DNA of 64,000 nt from assembly GCA_003290165.1 (NCBI GenBank), contig QNQO01000519.1, forward strand, positions 62,001-126,000, written 5' to 3'. Source of the stretch: Berberis thunbergii. Lineage: Eukaryota; Streptophyta; Magnoliopsida; Ranunculales; Berberidaceae. This document shows positions 1 to 10,029 of this stretch, one piece after another; positions within the stretch are counted from its first letter, which is position 1; every line of letters begins with the position of its first letter. The notes below the pieces were generated by a model, which was not told the origin of the DNA, made no database searches, and worked only from the letters and a program-made list of their open reading frames with translations. The translations under genes and the position numbers were made by a program.

Positions 1-2
1 CC

Positions 3-95
3 GTATGCACAGCTGCTGACCATGCAGTTCTGAAAGTAATTGAGAAAAGAAAAGCTCCAGGAGGATGCAATGGACTACACAATGTCGAATTGTAA
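3..95 (+). CDS. Possible C-terminal end of a CACTA-encoded protein (partial)
   Basis: A reading frame is open from the window edge for 30 codons and stops with taa at 93-95. It ends in residues resembling VIEKRKAPGGCNGLHNVEL, which are not low-complexity. Its place just inside the subterminal repeats fits the last exon of a transposon gene, but I do not recognise the peptide and cannot exclude chance. After it, bases 100-230 hold a degenerate repeat around tgctgtaatgaattgtaaatg. Confidence 0.3.
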   Translation, partial: VCTAADHAVLKVIEKRKAPGGCNGLHNVEL

Positions 96-342
96 ATGTT
101 GTTGTTTCTGCTGTAATGAATTGTGAATGGTCTAAATTTCTGCTGTAATGAATTGTAAATGTTGCTGCTGTAATGAATTGCTTGAAAGCAATTGTTGGAA
201 TTTGCTGATCAGAGGTTGTAAATGTTGTTTTTAAATTTAATAAAAAGTCATATTAAATTTTATTTACTTGATGCACATGCTAAATTATACTTACCTATAA
301 GATGTAATCAAAAGTCATTTGATAGCAACAAAAAATAAATTA

Positions 343-660
343 TTGCAACGGCTTAAAACCGTGGCTAAGACTGGCCACGAATTAAAACCGTGGCTAAAAC
401 TTTGGCAACGGCTTAGAACCGTGGCTAGGCCTTGCAACGGTTTTAAGCCGTGGCTATTCCTGGCCACGGCTTAAAACCGTGGCTAACATGTTTGCAACGG
501 TTTATAACCGTGGCTAAATCATCAATCGTCCTCGGCTTAAAACCGTGGCTAACAGTTTTGCCATGGTTTTTAGCCGTTACTGGGGATTTAGCGACGCCTC
601 TACAACCCACGGCTCTAAGCCGTGACAATGGGTTACCCCCACGGTTTAAAACCGTTGCTA
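343..660. repeat. CACTA subterminal palindromic repeat array (right end)
   Basis: Around a dozen copies of a roughly 20-bp unit close to gcaacggttttaaaccgtgg occur in both orientations, separated by short spacers. Each unit is itself an imperfect palindrome (aacggtttt/aaaccgtt). In En/Spm elements such subterminal repeats are the binding sites of the TNPA protein; that role is inferred here. Confidence 0.85.
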
Positions 661-744
661 ATGGGTATTTTTGGTGTAGTGATGATATTTATTCAATGTA
701 TAAAGTAGTTCACTATTGTAGAGAGTCTAATTAAATACAATGAG

Positions 745-1200
745 TGAGCACAATTTATTTATTTATTTATTTTTGGAAAGTGAGCAGGGGTTTTGAGGAT
801 CCCCAAACCTTTATATTAATAAAAATCAATGATCAATGATGAACAAAGTACAATCACTCATTTGCTCACTCATTACATCATCAATGGATATTGAAATTGG
901 CTTCAAATCCTCAACTTGCAACCTAAATATATCTAGGTCAACACTTTCTAAGTTGGGAAATAGGCCTGCAAGGTGGTTTGTTACAAAATTGGTTCCTTGA
1001 TGCACTTGCCATAATTTTACTATTTCATATGCACCAATCAGCCCTTGGATCATCCTCATTGTATGACTTATGCTTAATGGAGTGCTCAAGATGTAAGAAA
1101 AGTTGATGGATAAAACCGAAGAGCATTGAATCCTGAATGTATATCCATTGAATGCTAGCTTCAGCCTAGCATCCATACAACAACCCAACAAACACCTGCA
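745..1200 (-). pseudogene. LINE-type 3' remnant (RNase H-like C-terminus, 3' UTR and tail)
   Basis: On the minus strand a frame ends near 826. It contains EIVKLWQVHQGTNFVTNHLA followed by a hydrophobic/acidic C-terminus, which resembles the end of the RNase H domain of plant LINE or RNase H-like proteins (usual pattern: REAN.VAD.LA). Downstream on the same strand is about 80 bp of possible 3' UTR and then an (aaat)n tail at 748-772, the kind of tail left by target-primed reverse transcription. The reverse transcriptase part is not present next to it. The identification is moderate: it rests on one short motif and the tail. Confidence 0.4.
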
Positions 1201-1212
1201 TCCTATATGCAA

Positions 1213-1350
1213 AATCGTCGCACGGGACGGGATGGGATGAGATATACCCATCCCTATCCCATCCCGTTCATACGGGATCGGGACGGGATGGGAAAAACCC
1301 CATCCCGACCTCGTCCCATCCCAAACGGGTTCAGGACGGGACGGGATCAG
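1213..1350. repeat. GGGACGGGATGGG-rich array, candidate left subterminal region of a hAT-type element
   Basis: The stretch is built of repeated gggacgggatggg and its complement cccatcccgtccc, far more GC-rich than its surroundings. The same motif fills 2570-2734, which ends in a hAT-like terminus. The two arrays flank the kinase fragment at 1420-2390, so they may be the two subterminal regions of one element. No taggggtgggca terminus is visible to the left, so the left boundary is unproven. Confidence 0.5.
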
Positions 1351-2390
1351 CGTGCTAATATTGTAAATATATCGCACCCTAAGCATTTCATAGTAGGAAT
1401 GATATACATATAACAGGGAAGTTTACTTGCAAATGTCATACTTGGTGCAATATATCCAACAGTGCCTATAACCGTGATGGTGCGAATGGAAGTAGGGGAG
1501 TGATCCATGAACTTTGCAATGCCAAAATCAGAGATGCGAGGTTCCATGTCGGAGTCCAACAGTATGTTCTTTGGTTTTATGTCCTGGTGGACAACAGCAG
1601 GATTGCAGTCATCATGAAGATATGCAAGCCCTTCCGCAGTTCCCAGTGCTATCCTATAATGCACATTCCCTTCAACATATGGGGCAGGAGTTATCTCATG
1701 TAGAACATCGTGAAGGCTACCATTTGGCATGTATTCATACACAATAAGTCCATAGTCCTGTTGAAAGCAGAAGTCTATCAACTTCACTAGATTCCGGTGC
1801 TTGATATTGTTATGTGTCTGAATTTCTCTGAGCATGCTCATATTTCCTCCTTGATGGCCTGAAAATTCTGTCTTCTTCACAACACATGGGGAACCATATC
1901 GCAGGAATGCCTTGTAGACTGTGCCATGGGCTCCTCTGCCAATGATCAATTCCTCATTCAGGTTGTCCGTGGCCTCCATGACATCGTTCAGTGACAAAGT
2001 ATGGCTTTCTGGGAAGAACTTAAACTTACGCTCTTGCTTACACTTGTTCAGGTTGTTAGTGGCTTCCCTCTCACTCACACTAAGAGGCTCTTCTACTCTT
2101 TTAATCTTCGCACAAAAACATATAGATACTAGAATCATGCATATGAATAAAAGAGCTTCCTTCAATCCCATCAGAAAACGGAACACTACAATTTTTTTGA
2201 TCCTCACAATAATGCATACTGACATGAGAATCGTGACTAAAAAGGAAAGAGATCCAATTTCTATTTTAATATATGTTGCTCTCTTAACTCCCTTTAAAGT
2301 AGTTGGTCCAATGTTACAACGGTCTTTGAATTCTGAAGCAGCCAGGTTACGACAAAAGTGGTATACCGAACCAAAAGAATGACCGAATGT
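1347..2390 (-). pseudogene. Truncated LRR receptor-like kinase fragment (PEPR-like kinase domain)
   Basis: The minus-strand frame from an ATG at 2225 has a hydrophobic transmembrane-like stretch (about residues 10-40), a juxtamembrane region and then a kinase domain. Visible motifs are the glycine loop IGRGAHGTVYKA, the VAIK-type lysine (CVVKKTEF), SLHDVLHEITPAP, the catalytic loop VVHQDIKPKNILLD, DFGIAKFMD and GTVGYIAP, after which it loses homology. The second half of the C-lobe is missing. The RD arginine of the usual HRD is Q here (HQD). The wording is closest to the PEPR1/2 group of LRR-XI receptor kinases, which perceive damage peptides at the plasma membrane. No LRRs are present. It lies between two gggacgggatggg arrays and looks like a captured or inserted gene fragment rather than a functional gene. 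Confidence 0.8.
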
Positions 2391-2569
2391 TTTATCAGAG
2401 AGAGGAGAGCTGAGAAAGTGAGAAGTATTACAAATTTAGTAATTTACATATTAATCTAGAGATGTGTGAGAGATTCATTGAGATGCTAAAAATGTTATAT
2501 ACATCAGTATATTTGTATGGGCATCCACAATTCTAAAATAAATAATTAAATAAAAATATTAATAAATTA

Positions 2570-2734
2570 GTTCGGGACGGGACGGGATTGGCGGGATTGA
2601 AAATCTTCATCCCATCCCATCCCATTCTAGATCGGGACGGGACGGGATCGGGATGAAATTATTCAATCCCATTAAGACCCGGAAAAATCGGGTCGGGACG
2701 GGAACAGGATCGCGGGATGGGATGCCCACCCCTA
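2570..2734. mobile_element. hAT-type transposon terminus (right end)
   Basis: A gggacgggacgggat-rich subterminal array ends in gatgcccaccccta at 2721-2734. Read inward on the other strand this is taggggtgggcatccc, the form of a plant hAT (Ac/Ds superfamily) end; the element at 53050-54467 ends in the same taggggtgggca. The 8 bases after it are cttgtatg. No matching left copy was found, so either the left end is lost or the element is rearranged. Confidence 0.6.
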
Positions 2735-3582
2735 CTTGTATGCGTTCCCTCACCTACTGATGAGCTCATATACTTCTTTGGTGTCATCTCTCTTTCAATT
2801 ATAGGGAGCACAAGGCCTGGTATTGTCCTCTCATCATTGAATTGCCCCATATTGATATCATCTTCACTGTCTTCTTCCTGTAAACTCTGTATTAAAACAG
2901 CCTGAAATGAAGTCTCTTTAGACTGAGCATTTTCAGAACCACTATATGTGTTATTTGCATCTTCCTCTGCACTATCACCATCTTTTTCATAGTCACCATA
3001 ACCTTCCATATGTCCTTTATCACTTGCATTTTGCATACTATCCTGTTGCATTGAGGTTGAAATCAACCCTGAATTCGTAGGTAAAAGTGTTGAATCAGCT
3101 CCTACGTCATTGCCTTGATCATCTTCATTGCTTTGAGTTAAATCTATATCATCTCCTGCATCAACAACTAAAGTAGCTCGCTCATCCATACCTTGTGCAT
3201 TCTCTTGTTGACTCACAATAGGTGCTGAGATTTTCCCTTGAAGAGGGAGTGATTGAACTCCTTCATTGGCAGCACTTGTACCAGTGTTCCGCCTATTTTG
3301 GTTCTTCTCCATTTCTTGCGTAGGTTTCTTTGATTTAAAAGAGTGTTTACCTGACGCAATCGTCCAGCCATCATCTTCTTTTGTTGCATCTTCTTTTTTG
3401 CTCTTTTCTTTCCAAACTTGAGAAGTAGCTTGTCGGGCAGGTGTGTTCTTAGTACAATTGTTTTTATTGTACCTAGGCCACTCCGTCATGCGTATTCTTA
3501 GTACAAACGATTTATTTATTTTATCATATTGTTTGTGAAATAAATTGAGTGGATGCAAATAATAATATTTGTTTGGACTCAT
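2735..3582 (-). pseudogene. LINE ORF1/linker-like coding fragment
   Basis: A long minus-strand frame (start near 3582) is open until the hAT end at 2734. It begins basic and lysine-rich with a DGWTIASGK motif, then becomes a Ser/Asp/Glu/Gln-rich low-structure stretch ending near EMTPKKYMSSSVGEGTHTS. Plant LINE proteins often have such a lysine-rich DGW... segment after a CCHC knuckle, followed by an acidic linker, so I call it LINE-like. No zinc knuckle, endonuclease or RT domain is visible. The hAT end cuts the frame, so the frame predates that insertion. It could also be another repeat-derived protein. Confidence 0.4.
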
Positions 3583-3639
3583 ATTGGACTTGTGCTATTT
3601 GCATATTGGGCTTGGTAGTGTAGGGTTTCACACTTAGAA

Positions 3640-4025
3640 AGAAATGGATGAGAGATGGCGGTTATGTGGGGTTTTTACCTTGTTTTCTCTTCCATCTCAA
3701 CTATTCCTTTAGCCTCAAACAAACCACCCAATTATTCTCTCATTGCAATCAGAGCAAAGGAAGGAAAGAACCCCAAAACTCTTCACTTGCAGCCATGGCA
3801 AAGAAGAAGATTCTTACACCCCAAACACCATATCATAACCCAATCTCATCAATCAAATACGGATCACGATCAAACGATCTCTTAAATTCATCAAGGTCCT
3901 TATTGGCTGCAAATTCAAGCAAGCTAGCAAAAGAATCATCGATTTCAACTTTTAGCCGATACATGTCTTTCATGGTGGTTTTATTTTCTTAAGGAGCAAC
4001 GACACACGAAGATGATGATGAAGAC
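3640..4025 (+). pseudogene. Exon-like sequence interrupted by Gypsy-1 (5' part)
   Basis: From an ATG at 3796 a frame reads MAKKKILTPQTPYHNPISS and on through Ser/Asn-rich sequence, meets a stop at about 3990, and in the same frame continues GATTHEDDDE up to the Gypsy-1 insertion point at 4025. Joined to the right flank at 15961 (removing one target-site copy) the frame goes on as GFDFKCPIFRFSKDHPGGDS. That continuity supports a former exon split by the retrotransposon. I do not recognise the protein. Confidence 0.4.
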
Positions 4026-4532
4026 TAATGCGTCCAAATATGTTCTCCTCAAGATCTGACCTGCAAAATAGAGTTATATTGCCAAATGCCACCTTGTTGG
4101 TGGCCGAATGCACTCTGATGCTTAAGTCAGTCAACTGAGGATGAAGATGAACTTGGACAGAGTATAGTTGTAGAGTTTTTCGTACCTCGCCCTCTTCTGT
4201 CTCCTTTACCTTATTTAATAGGAGCATATAATTTTGTACGTGACTTAAGCATTCATGGCACAATGAAGGGGGGCATTTCTCATAACGATCTCTTCATTCT
4301 TTGAGATACGTCCTTGGCGAAGAGAATCCCGCCATGACTTGTTTCCTTTGAAACATCTATGTCATCTGGGGAGAGATTCGTTGGGCCTGAGGTCTGGCCA
4401 TTTAACTTGGGTTGTGATCCATTACTAATGCCTCTTTGGGCTATAATGATTGGACTTGTTAATTGTCCCTAATGAGAGATGATGTGTGTCACGTGTTCGG
4501 TCATGATCAAATGGTTGTTTGATGTATCATCA
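4026..4532 (-). repeat. 3' LTR of Gypsy-1
   Basis: On the minus strand it runs from tgatgatacatcaaa to ggacgcatta (canonical end tca mutated). It aligns along its length with 15454-15960 and with the Gypsy-3 LTR at 62300-62803. Upstream of it on the minus strand is the polypurine tract at 4533-4550. Confidence 0.88.
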
Positions 4533-4765
4533 ACTACTCCCTCTAAGTTAGTGGGCTCACTTTCGTGGCCGTTAATTGTGTCGATGAGTTATCAAGGTTC
4601 ATCATCACTGCTATGTGCAACATTTAATGTCGTTAACAACTATCAATTCAATGGCCATGATTTAATTGCTACTCCAATACGCCACCAATCAGCTCATTTT
4701 GGCGTGATTTTAGGGATTCGTTCAGCTATCATTTCCTGCACGATCTTCCAATGGTTGTCTAATCC

Positions 4766-4775
4766 TATATAAAAG
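4766..4775 (+). promoter_or_regulatory. TATA box for the Gypsy-1 antisense ORF
   Basis: tatataaaag lies 107 bp upstream of the antisense-ORF ATG at 4873, with a ccaat motif just before it (4747-4751). Gypsy-2 has tataaag at 18768-18774, 109 bp before its homologous ATG at 18877. The conserved spacing in two diverged elements supports a promoter that works against the direction of gag-pol. Confidence 0.55.
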
Positions 4776-5625
4776 CATTAAAGATGTATTTTATCTTTCT
4801 TACGCCTTCTTTCATTTGCAAAACTTGTTTGTTCATTTTCTTCTTACTTTCTGAATTGACAAACTTTTCACCATGAATCCCATGATAACTCTGAGTGCCG
4901 ATCATTTGACCACTGTGGGGGTTCTTTTATTCAATGTTGACAACCTAGGCCACTCCGTCATGCATATTCTATTTCTTCCGACTTGCATCTTGCGCTGCCA
5001 GGAGATGGTGATAACCCTATCTAGCCAAAGGCTGGTTAGATAGCCTGTACCTTGGAATGTTCAAGGCTTGTCTCCATCTCCCCGTTCCGGAGATCATATG
5101 GTCTTATCTGGATTTGATCGGTATTTTTCCTGCTTAGTTGGGTCCTAATGACTAGAGGGTCTTTGTTGGTACCTTGGTCAAGATTCTGTGGACTGGGATC
5201 CATCTGAACGAGAATGTGTTGCATTATCTGCTGATGTTGAAGTTTAACAAAAATGTTGTTGTTATCTGATTTCGCCTGTTTGTCTGGGCAAGCCAAAATG
5301 TGATTACAGTTCTGGCAGAGTTATGCTTCCATAGAGTCTCGATATTAAAACTTTGTGATAAAACCCATTCTCATGTCGTTCAGGACCACCAGGAACTTGA
5401 AGTACTTGCAACTGACTACAAAAGAGCAGTTGGCGAAGGCTCGATTCCTTTCCTTTCCTTGGACGCCACTTGAAAATGTGTTCCAGTTGGAGGTTGTTGA
5501 TGAGAGAGGCCTCTACGACCGCAATGCTTAGGAACGACCATTGGTTGTTTATGAACGTGACTCTGGTGTCACTGTTGCTGAAGTTGGGACTTCTGTTGGT
5601 GTTGGTGGTCAGGGTGCGAATCTGA

Positions 5626-6837
5626 TGTGACAGCCTTGTGTGGGAGGGCTGTGAGACCCTAAGTGGGCGGACCTGAGGTAAGGGTGAGGGTTGGAGCCCA
5701 ACAGGCCCAATAGGTCCAGAGGGGTTGGACGAGCTACAAGGGGAATCATAGTCCCATAACGCCTAGGTAGGGGAGGAGGATGATCCTTATATGTGCGGGG
5801 TCAGCTCCCCATTTTACAGACACGTTTTAAAGCCGTGAGGGCCAGATGGTAGCCCAAAGCGGACAATATTTGTACATTGCGGGAGGGGTCATCACAGTTT
5901 GGTATTAGAGCCTGACCCAGCCAGAAGTGTGCCACGTGGAGGTGGGCCCTCGGGCAACGTGGACGTTGTGCCTATGTGGCCAACGAGGACGTTGGGCCTT
6001 AAAGGGGGTGGATTGTGAGACCCTAAGTGAGCGGACCTGAGGTGAGGGTGAGGGTTGGAGCCCAACAGGCCCAATAGGTCGAGAGGGGTTGGACGAGGTA
6101 CAAGGAAAATCATAGTCCCATGTCGCCTGGGTACGGGAGGAGGATGATCCTTATATGTGCGGGGTCGGCTCCCCATTGTACAAATGTGTTTTAAAGCCGT
6201 GAGGGCCGGATTGTAGCCCAAAACGAACAAAATTTGTACAGTGCGGGAGGGGATCGTCACACGGGCTCTGAGGCTAATGTGCTATCATGTGTGGGCAGAA
6301 GGTGAGACTGACAGGCTATGATGTGTGGGGCAGACTCGAAGCTGGTAGGCTACCTAGGTGTTATAGTCCCATATCGCCTAGGTGAGGGAAGGGTATGTGT
6401 TATTTATGTGTGAGGTTGGATCCCCTTGTGTGTCGCATTTTAAAGCTGTGAGGGTGGTTAAGCCCAAAGTGGACAATATCATACCATGTGGATCGGGTCG
6501 TTACAGAATGGTATCAGAGCCGAACCCAGTTGAAAGTGTGCCAACAAGGACGTTGGACTCTTAGGAGGTGGATTGTGACAGCCTTGTGTGGACGGGCTCT
6601 GAGACTGACGAGCTACCATGTGAGGACGAGCGGTGAGGCTGGCAGGCTACGATGTGTGGGTGGCCTCAGAAGCTGGCAAACTACCTAGGTGTTATAGTCC
6701 TACATCGCTCGGATGAGGGAAGGGTATGTGCTATATATGTGTGAGGTTGGATCCTCTTGGTATGACGCGTTTTAAAGCCATGAGGGTGGTTAAGCCCAAA
6801 GCGAACAATATCATACCATGTGGATCAGGTCGTTACA
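5626..6837 (+). mobile_element. Outer TRIM (miniature LTR retrotransposon), itself interrupted
   Basis: LTR2 is 6574-6837 (264 bp, tgtgacagcc...gtcgttaca). LTR1 is 5626-6505, which becomes about 263 bp once the inner TRIM and one target copy are removed. After LTR1 comes aatggtatcagagc, the classic primer-binding site matching initiator tRNA-Met; before LTR2 is the purine tract ggaggtggat. The internal region is only 68 bp and codes for nothing. Flanks are tctga and tttga, a 5-bp target duplication with one mismatch. It lies within the Gypsy-1 antisense ORF. Confidence 0.85.
5650..6261 (+). mobile_element. Inner TRIM nested in the LTR of the outer TRIM
   Basis: LTR1 is 5650-5896 and LTR2 6014-6261, about 247 bp each, starting tgtgagaccctaagtg and ending gtcatcaca/cgtcaca. 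LTR1 is followed by tttggtattagagcctgacc (initiator-Met primer site, one change), and LTR2 is preceded by aaagggggtggat. The internal part is 117 bp. The flanks agggc/cgggc fit a 5-bp target duplication inside the outer TRIM's LTR1. The LTRs of inner and outer TRIM share segments (gttttaaagccgtgagggt, ccaaagcggacaatat), so they are related families. Confidence 0.85.
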
Positions 6838-9089
6838 TTTGACCATGAGGAAAAAAAACGCTCTAAGATCCCCTAGTCCTTCCAAAAAGAAGGGAGTGGT
6901 TTGGTCGATGTTGGTTGGCCTGTAAAATGGAAGAGGTTTGTTGGGTTGGGTTCTTTTGCTAGAGTCGTCTCTAACACGCGACAAGTTGTTCTGACTGCTC
7001 TTCATCGTGTGGCTCTGGAGGAAGAGTGAATCCCGGTCATTATGTTCTCCAGAGATTAGGGAGTAAGGAATTTGGTTCTTTGAAAAAGAACGATGAGGAT
7101 GACTCCCAACTTGCTGATCAGGAAGATGAAGAGATGCAACAAGCTTTGGCAAAAAGTCAGGAGGAAGTTGGTCGTCCTTGTGCTCCACTTGTTGAATTTG
7201 AGAAGGATCTCCTCGCATACGCTAGTGTGACAAACATCAACAAAGTATTGGATGCGAATTCTCGTGTCTTTTCAAACAAAATGACACAATTTGCGTTGAA
7301 GAAGTTTGAAGATCCAGAAGAGGTATTGTCTTTGAATGACTTCGAGTATAGTCTATCTTTTGACGAGGTTATTGTTGATCAAGGTTAGAGCTCAAAGTCT
7401 CCTTCTCCTCCTGTTGACCCAAGTGTGATTCGGTTTTCTGACTCGCTTCCTTTTCATCCTGTGTCATCTGTTGTCGTTCCTTCTACTAACAAGAAGGGGA
7501 AGGCTGGTGGTCTGTCATCTTTGGTGTCCCAGTCACTGCTGGGTGACCAAGGGTGGCTCCTCTATCATCCCTGACCTTTATGTACTCCATCCAAAGTCTG
7601 TTGGAAGGAGCCCATCCCCGGGGCTATCCGTATCAATACAGATGGTGGGTTTTCATGTAGTTCAACGATTAATGTGGAGGAGAGTGCAACAATCTTATCA
7701 ACTCATGGCATCAGTGGTTGATGAATAAAGCCCTTATGCCTGTTTGTGCTACTAAAGATCACCTTGGCAAATGTTTACATATAATAGAGGTAAAAAGTTC
7801 AACTTTTATGTTTCTTCCCATTTTTGTTTTTTTCTTTGCTCTGAATAGGAGATGTCTCATCTTACTTATGCTAGAATGATGGGGTTCGAGTATCAGGCTG
7901 CCTGCAAATAGGTGTATGCCTTCGAGAAGAACTACGCACAGCAGCTGTTGCAGCTTTCAGATGTTCTCTCTCAGGTAGATAAGTTGAAGGAGGAGACTGC
8001 TTATCAAGAAAATTTAGTTAATGCTTATCAGGATACACTGAATGAGGTAGAGAACGTTAGGGATAAGTTTGCTGCCAAAGTGACTTATGCGGAGAAGGAG
8101 ATGGACTGCCTTCGTGAGCAGGTTATGGAGTTGCACTCGTTGTCTGCCATGAAAAGTGAGTAGACTGTCGCGAAGGAAGCTCGTGATCAGGCAGTGACTA
8201 TGGCGGGTTCTCGGTCTATTCTCCGTAAGGCCACTGAAAGGAAAGTGGAACAGATGAATGTGGAGGTCACTTCTGTGAAAGAGCAACTGGCTGTGGAGAG
8301 AAGCCTTAAAGAGCAGGCATCGCAGAAGTTTGTTGAAATTGAAAAGTAGTTTGTTTGAGCTTAACAGGAATTGTTCGTACTGGTAGAGAAGTTGAAGGCT
8401 AACATAACTGAAGTGTAGTTCAGTAAGGTTGTTTCTGGCAGAATTGAATTCCTCGATTATATAGAAAAGGAGGATGACTGAGACCTTAGTAAGTACCGTG
8501 CGATAGTTGACCACGATTTTTAAGATGTTTCCACTCCTTCCGCGGACAATGAAGATCCTGTTTTACTTCCTCCAACGGACTCTGTTGACAAATATAATGC
8601 TTCCCTACCTCCAACTATTTCTCTAGTAATCCCTTATGATGATGTAACCAAATAAATTGTGAATAAAATTTCAGTTTTTTGGCTCAACTGCAGTTGTTTG
8701 TCTCTTTGTGTTTCTTCCCCCTTTTTTTATGCCTCTTTCGAATCATTGTTCCGTTCTGTAGAGTAGTTTCTTGGATGACTTCATTGAGTGTTTGCGATGT
8801 GATGGTAGTCGGAGCTGATGTATTAGGCTTGGCTACGTTGATACACATCGCAGCCTGACTTGGTATTTCAGACTTAGAAAATATAATAAGTGTAGCCTGA
8901 TTTTGAGGTCCGAGCTTCATAGATACACTAGTCTAAATTGCTAGCTTAGACTTGAAAAATATAATAAACGTTGGCCCGACTGTGAGGTTTGGGCTTCGTA
9001 AATACACTTCATAGTCTAAATTGGTAGTTTAGACTTAGAAAATTTTGAACGAAATTTAAAGCCGAACTTGGTGGTCCTGCTTGGCGGAA

Positions 9090-9770
9090 CACACGTTGTT
9101 GTCCAACTTCATATTTCAGAAATTAGAATAAAATATCTAGTCTGACTTGATGGTCCTGACTAGTGAAGTATTCTTCCTTGTCCGACTTGGTGATCGGACA
9201 AGAAGGTTTTTAAGTAAATGTCTGGTCTGACTTGGTGGTCCTAACTAGTTGCATACACTTTGTTTTCTGACTTGGTGATCAGACAAAAAGATTTTTAAGT
9301 AAATGTCTATTCTGACTTGGTTGTCCTGACTAGCTGAATACACTTCGTTGTCCGACTTGTTGATTGGCCAAGAAGATTTGTTAAGTAAATGTCTAGTCTG
9401 ACTTTGTTATCCTGACTAGCTAAATACACTTCGTTCTCTTACTTGGTGATTGGACAAGAAGATTTTTAAATAATAAGTTTGACTTGGTGGCCCTGATTAG
9501 CTACACACACTTCATCCGACTTGGTGATCAGACAAAAAGATTTTTTAAGTACATATCTAGTCTGACTTGGTTGTTCCTGACTAGATGAATACACCTCACT
9601 GTTCGACTTGTTGATTGGACAATTTTTTTTTTAATTTAAATATCTAGTCTGACTTGATGGTCCTAACTAGTTGTATACACTTTGTTATCTGGCCTGTTTA
9701 TCAGACAAGAAGGTTTTATTTTGAAAATGTCTAGTCTAACTTGGTGATCCTGACTAGCTGAAATTGCTGG
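9090..9770. repeat. Tandem repeat block of Gypsy-1, period about 86 bp
   Basis: About eight degenerate units carry tctagtctgacttggtggtc, then gactagctgaatacac, then cgacttggtgatcggacaag and tttttaagtaaatg. Copies of the tctagtctgact element occur near 9139, 9219, 9307, 9391, 9557, 9644 and 9729. The block sits between integrase and the antisense ORF. Gypsy-2 has a block of different sequence in the same place. Such 3' tandem repeats are common in Tat/Ogre elements and can seed satellites. Bases 8660-9090 before it hold no gene. Confidence 0.8.
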
Positions 9771-10029
9771 AATGAGAGACGACAATTTACTAGAATGCAA
9801 TAGTTTATTGATAATATTTTTAGGTGTTCTACATTCCAGGTCTTTTGAGTTGTTTTCCATTTGTATTTCTAACCAGTATATTCCTGGTCTATTGATTTTA
9901 ACCACTTTGTGTGGCCCTTCACAAATTGGATTTAATTTTTCCGCACCTGGTTCTTTCGTATTCAGTTGAATCTTTCTAAGTACCCAGTCACCAATTTTGA
10001 ATGCACGGGGTTTGACTTCTTATTGTAAT

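Larger units (their letters stand above)
1..681. mobile_element. Right terminus of a CACTA (En/Spm-type) transposon, left part outside the window
   Basis: Bases 668-681 read tttttggtgtagtg, the reverse complement of the CACTACACCAAAAA terminal inverted repeat that also bounds the complete CACTA element at 37022-48791. Inside it lies a subterminal array of gcaacgg...ccgtggc palindromic units, again as in the complete copy. The three bases after the end are atg (682-684); the matching target duplication would lie outside the window. It therefore belongs to the same family as the complete copy. Confidence 0.85.
4873..8657 (+). pseudogene. Antisense ORF (aORF) of Gypsy-1, broken by nested TRIMs
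   Basis: It lies opposite to gag-pol. The start MNPMITLSADHLTTV (4873) parallels the Gypsy-2 start MSTSDMLATDQLSIS. The middle, around 5390-5620, reads RTTRNLKYLQLTTKEQLAKA. A TRIM nest interrupts it at 5626-6837. It resumes with an acidic stretch (7045-7385), then a likely intron (gt at about 7790 to ag at about 7849). After that comes a long Glu/Lys-rich coiled coil (YAFEKNYAQQLLQLSDVLSQ onward, 7910-8400) and the C-terminal tail near 8500-8657. Gypsy-2's copy has a segment resembling the Pfam family 'putative gypsy type transposon' (Transposase_28). Several stops and frameshifts make this copy non-functional. The function of such proteins is unknown to me. Confidence 0.65.

Noticed and set aside
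343..660. Regularly spaced palindromic units could be mistaken for a CRISPR array (also 37040-37720 and 48300-48780)
   Set aside because: Spacers are short and repetitive, units occur in both orientations, and the arrays sit just inside CACTA termini in plant DNA.
783..805. gcaggggttttgaggatcccc considered as left end of the hAT element ending at 2734
   Set aside because: The match to taggggtgggcatccc is poor and the 8 flanking bases do not match cttgtatg.
5892..6260. 122-codon minus-strand frame with Pro-rich sequence
   Set aside because: It runs across the inner TRIM's internal part and LTR in antisense and is explained by the TRIM.
6490..6530. tggtatcagagc considered as part of a tRNA gene
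   Set aside because: It lies directly after an LTR and is the standard initiator-Met primer-binding site; no cloverleaf surrounds it.
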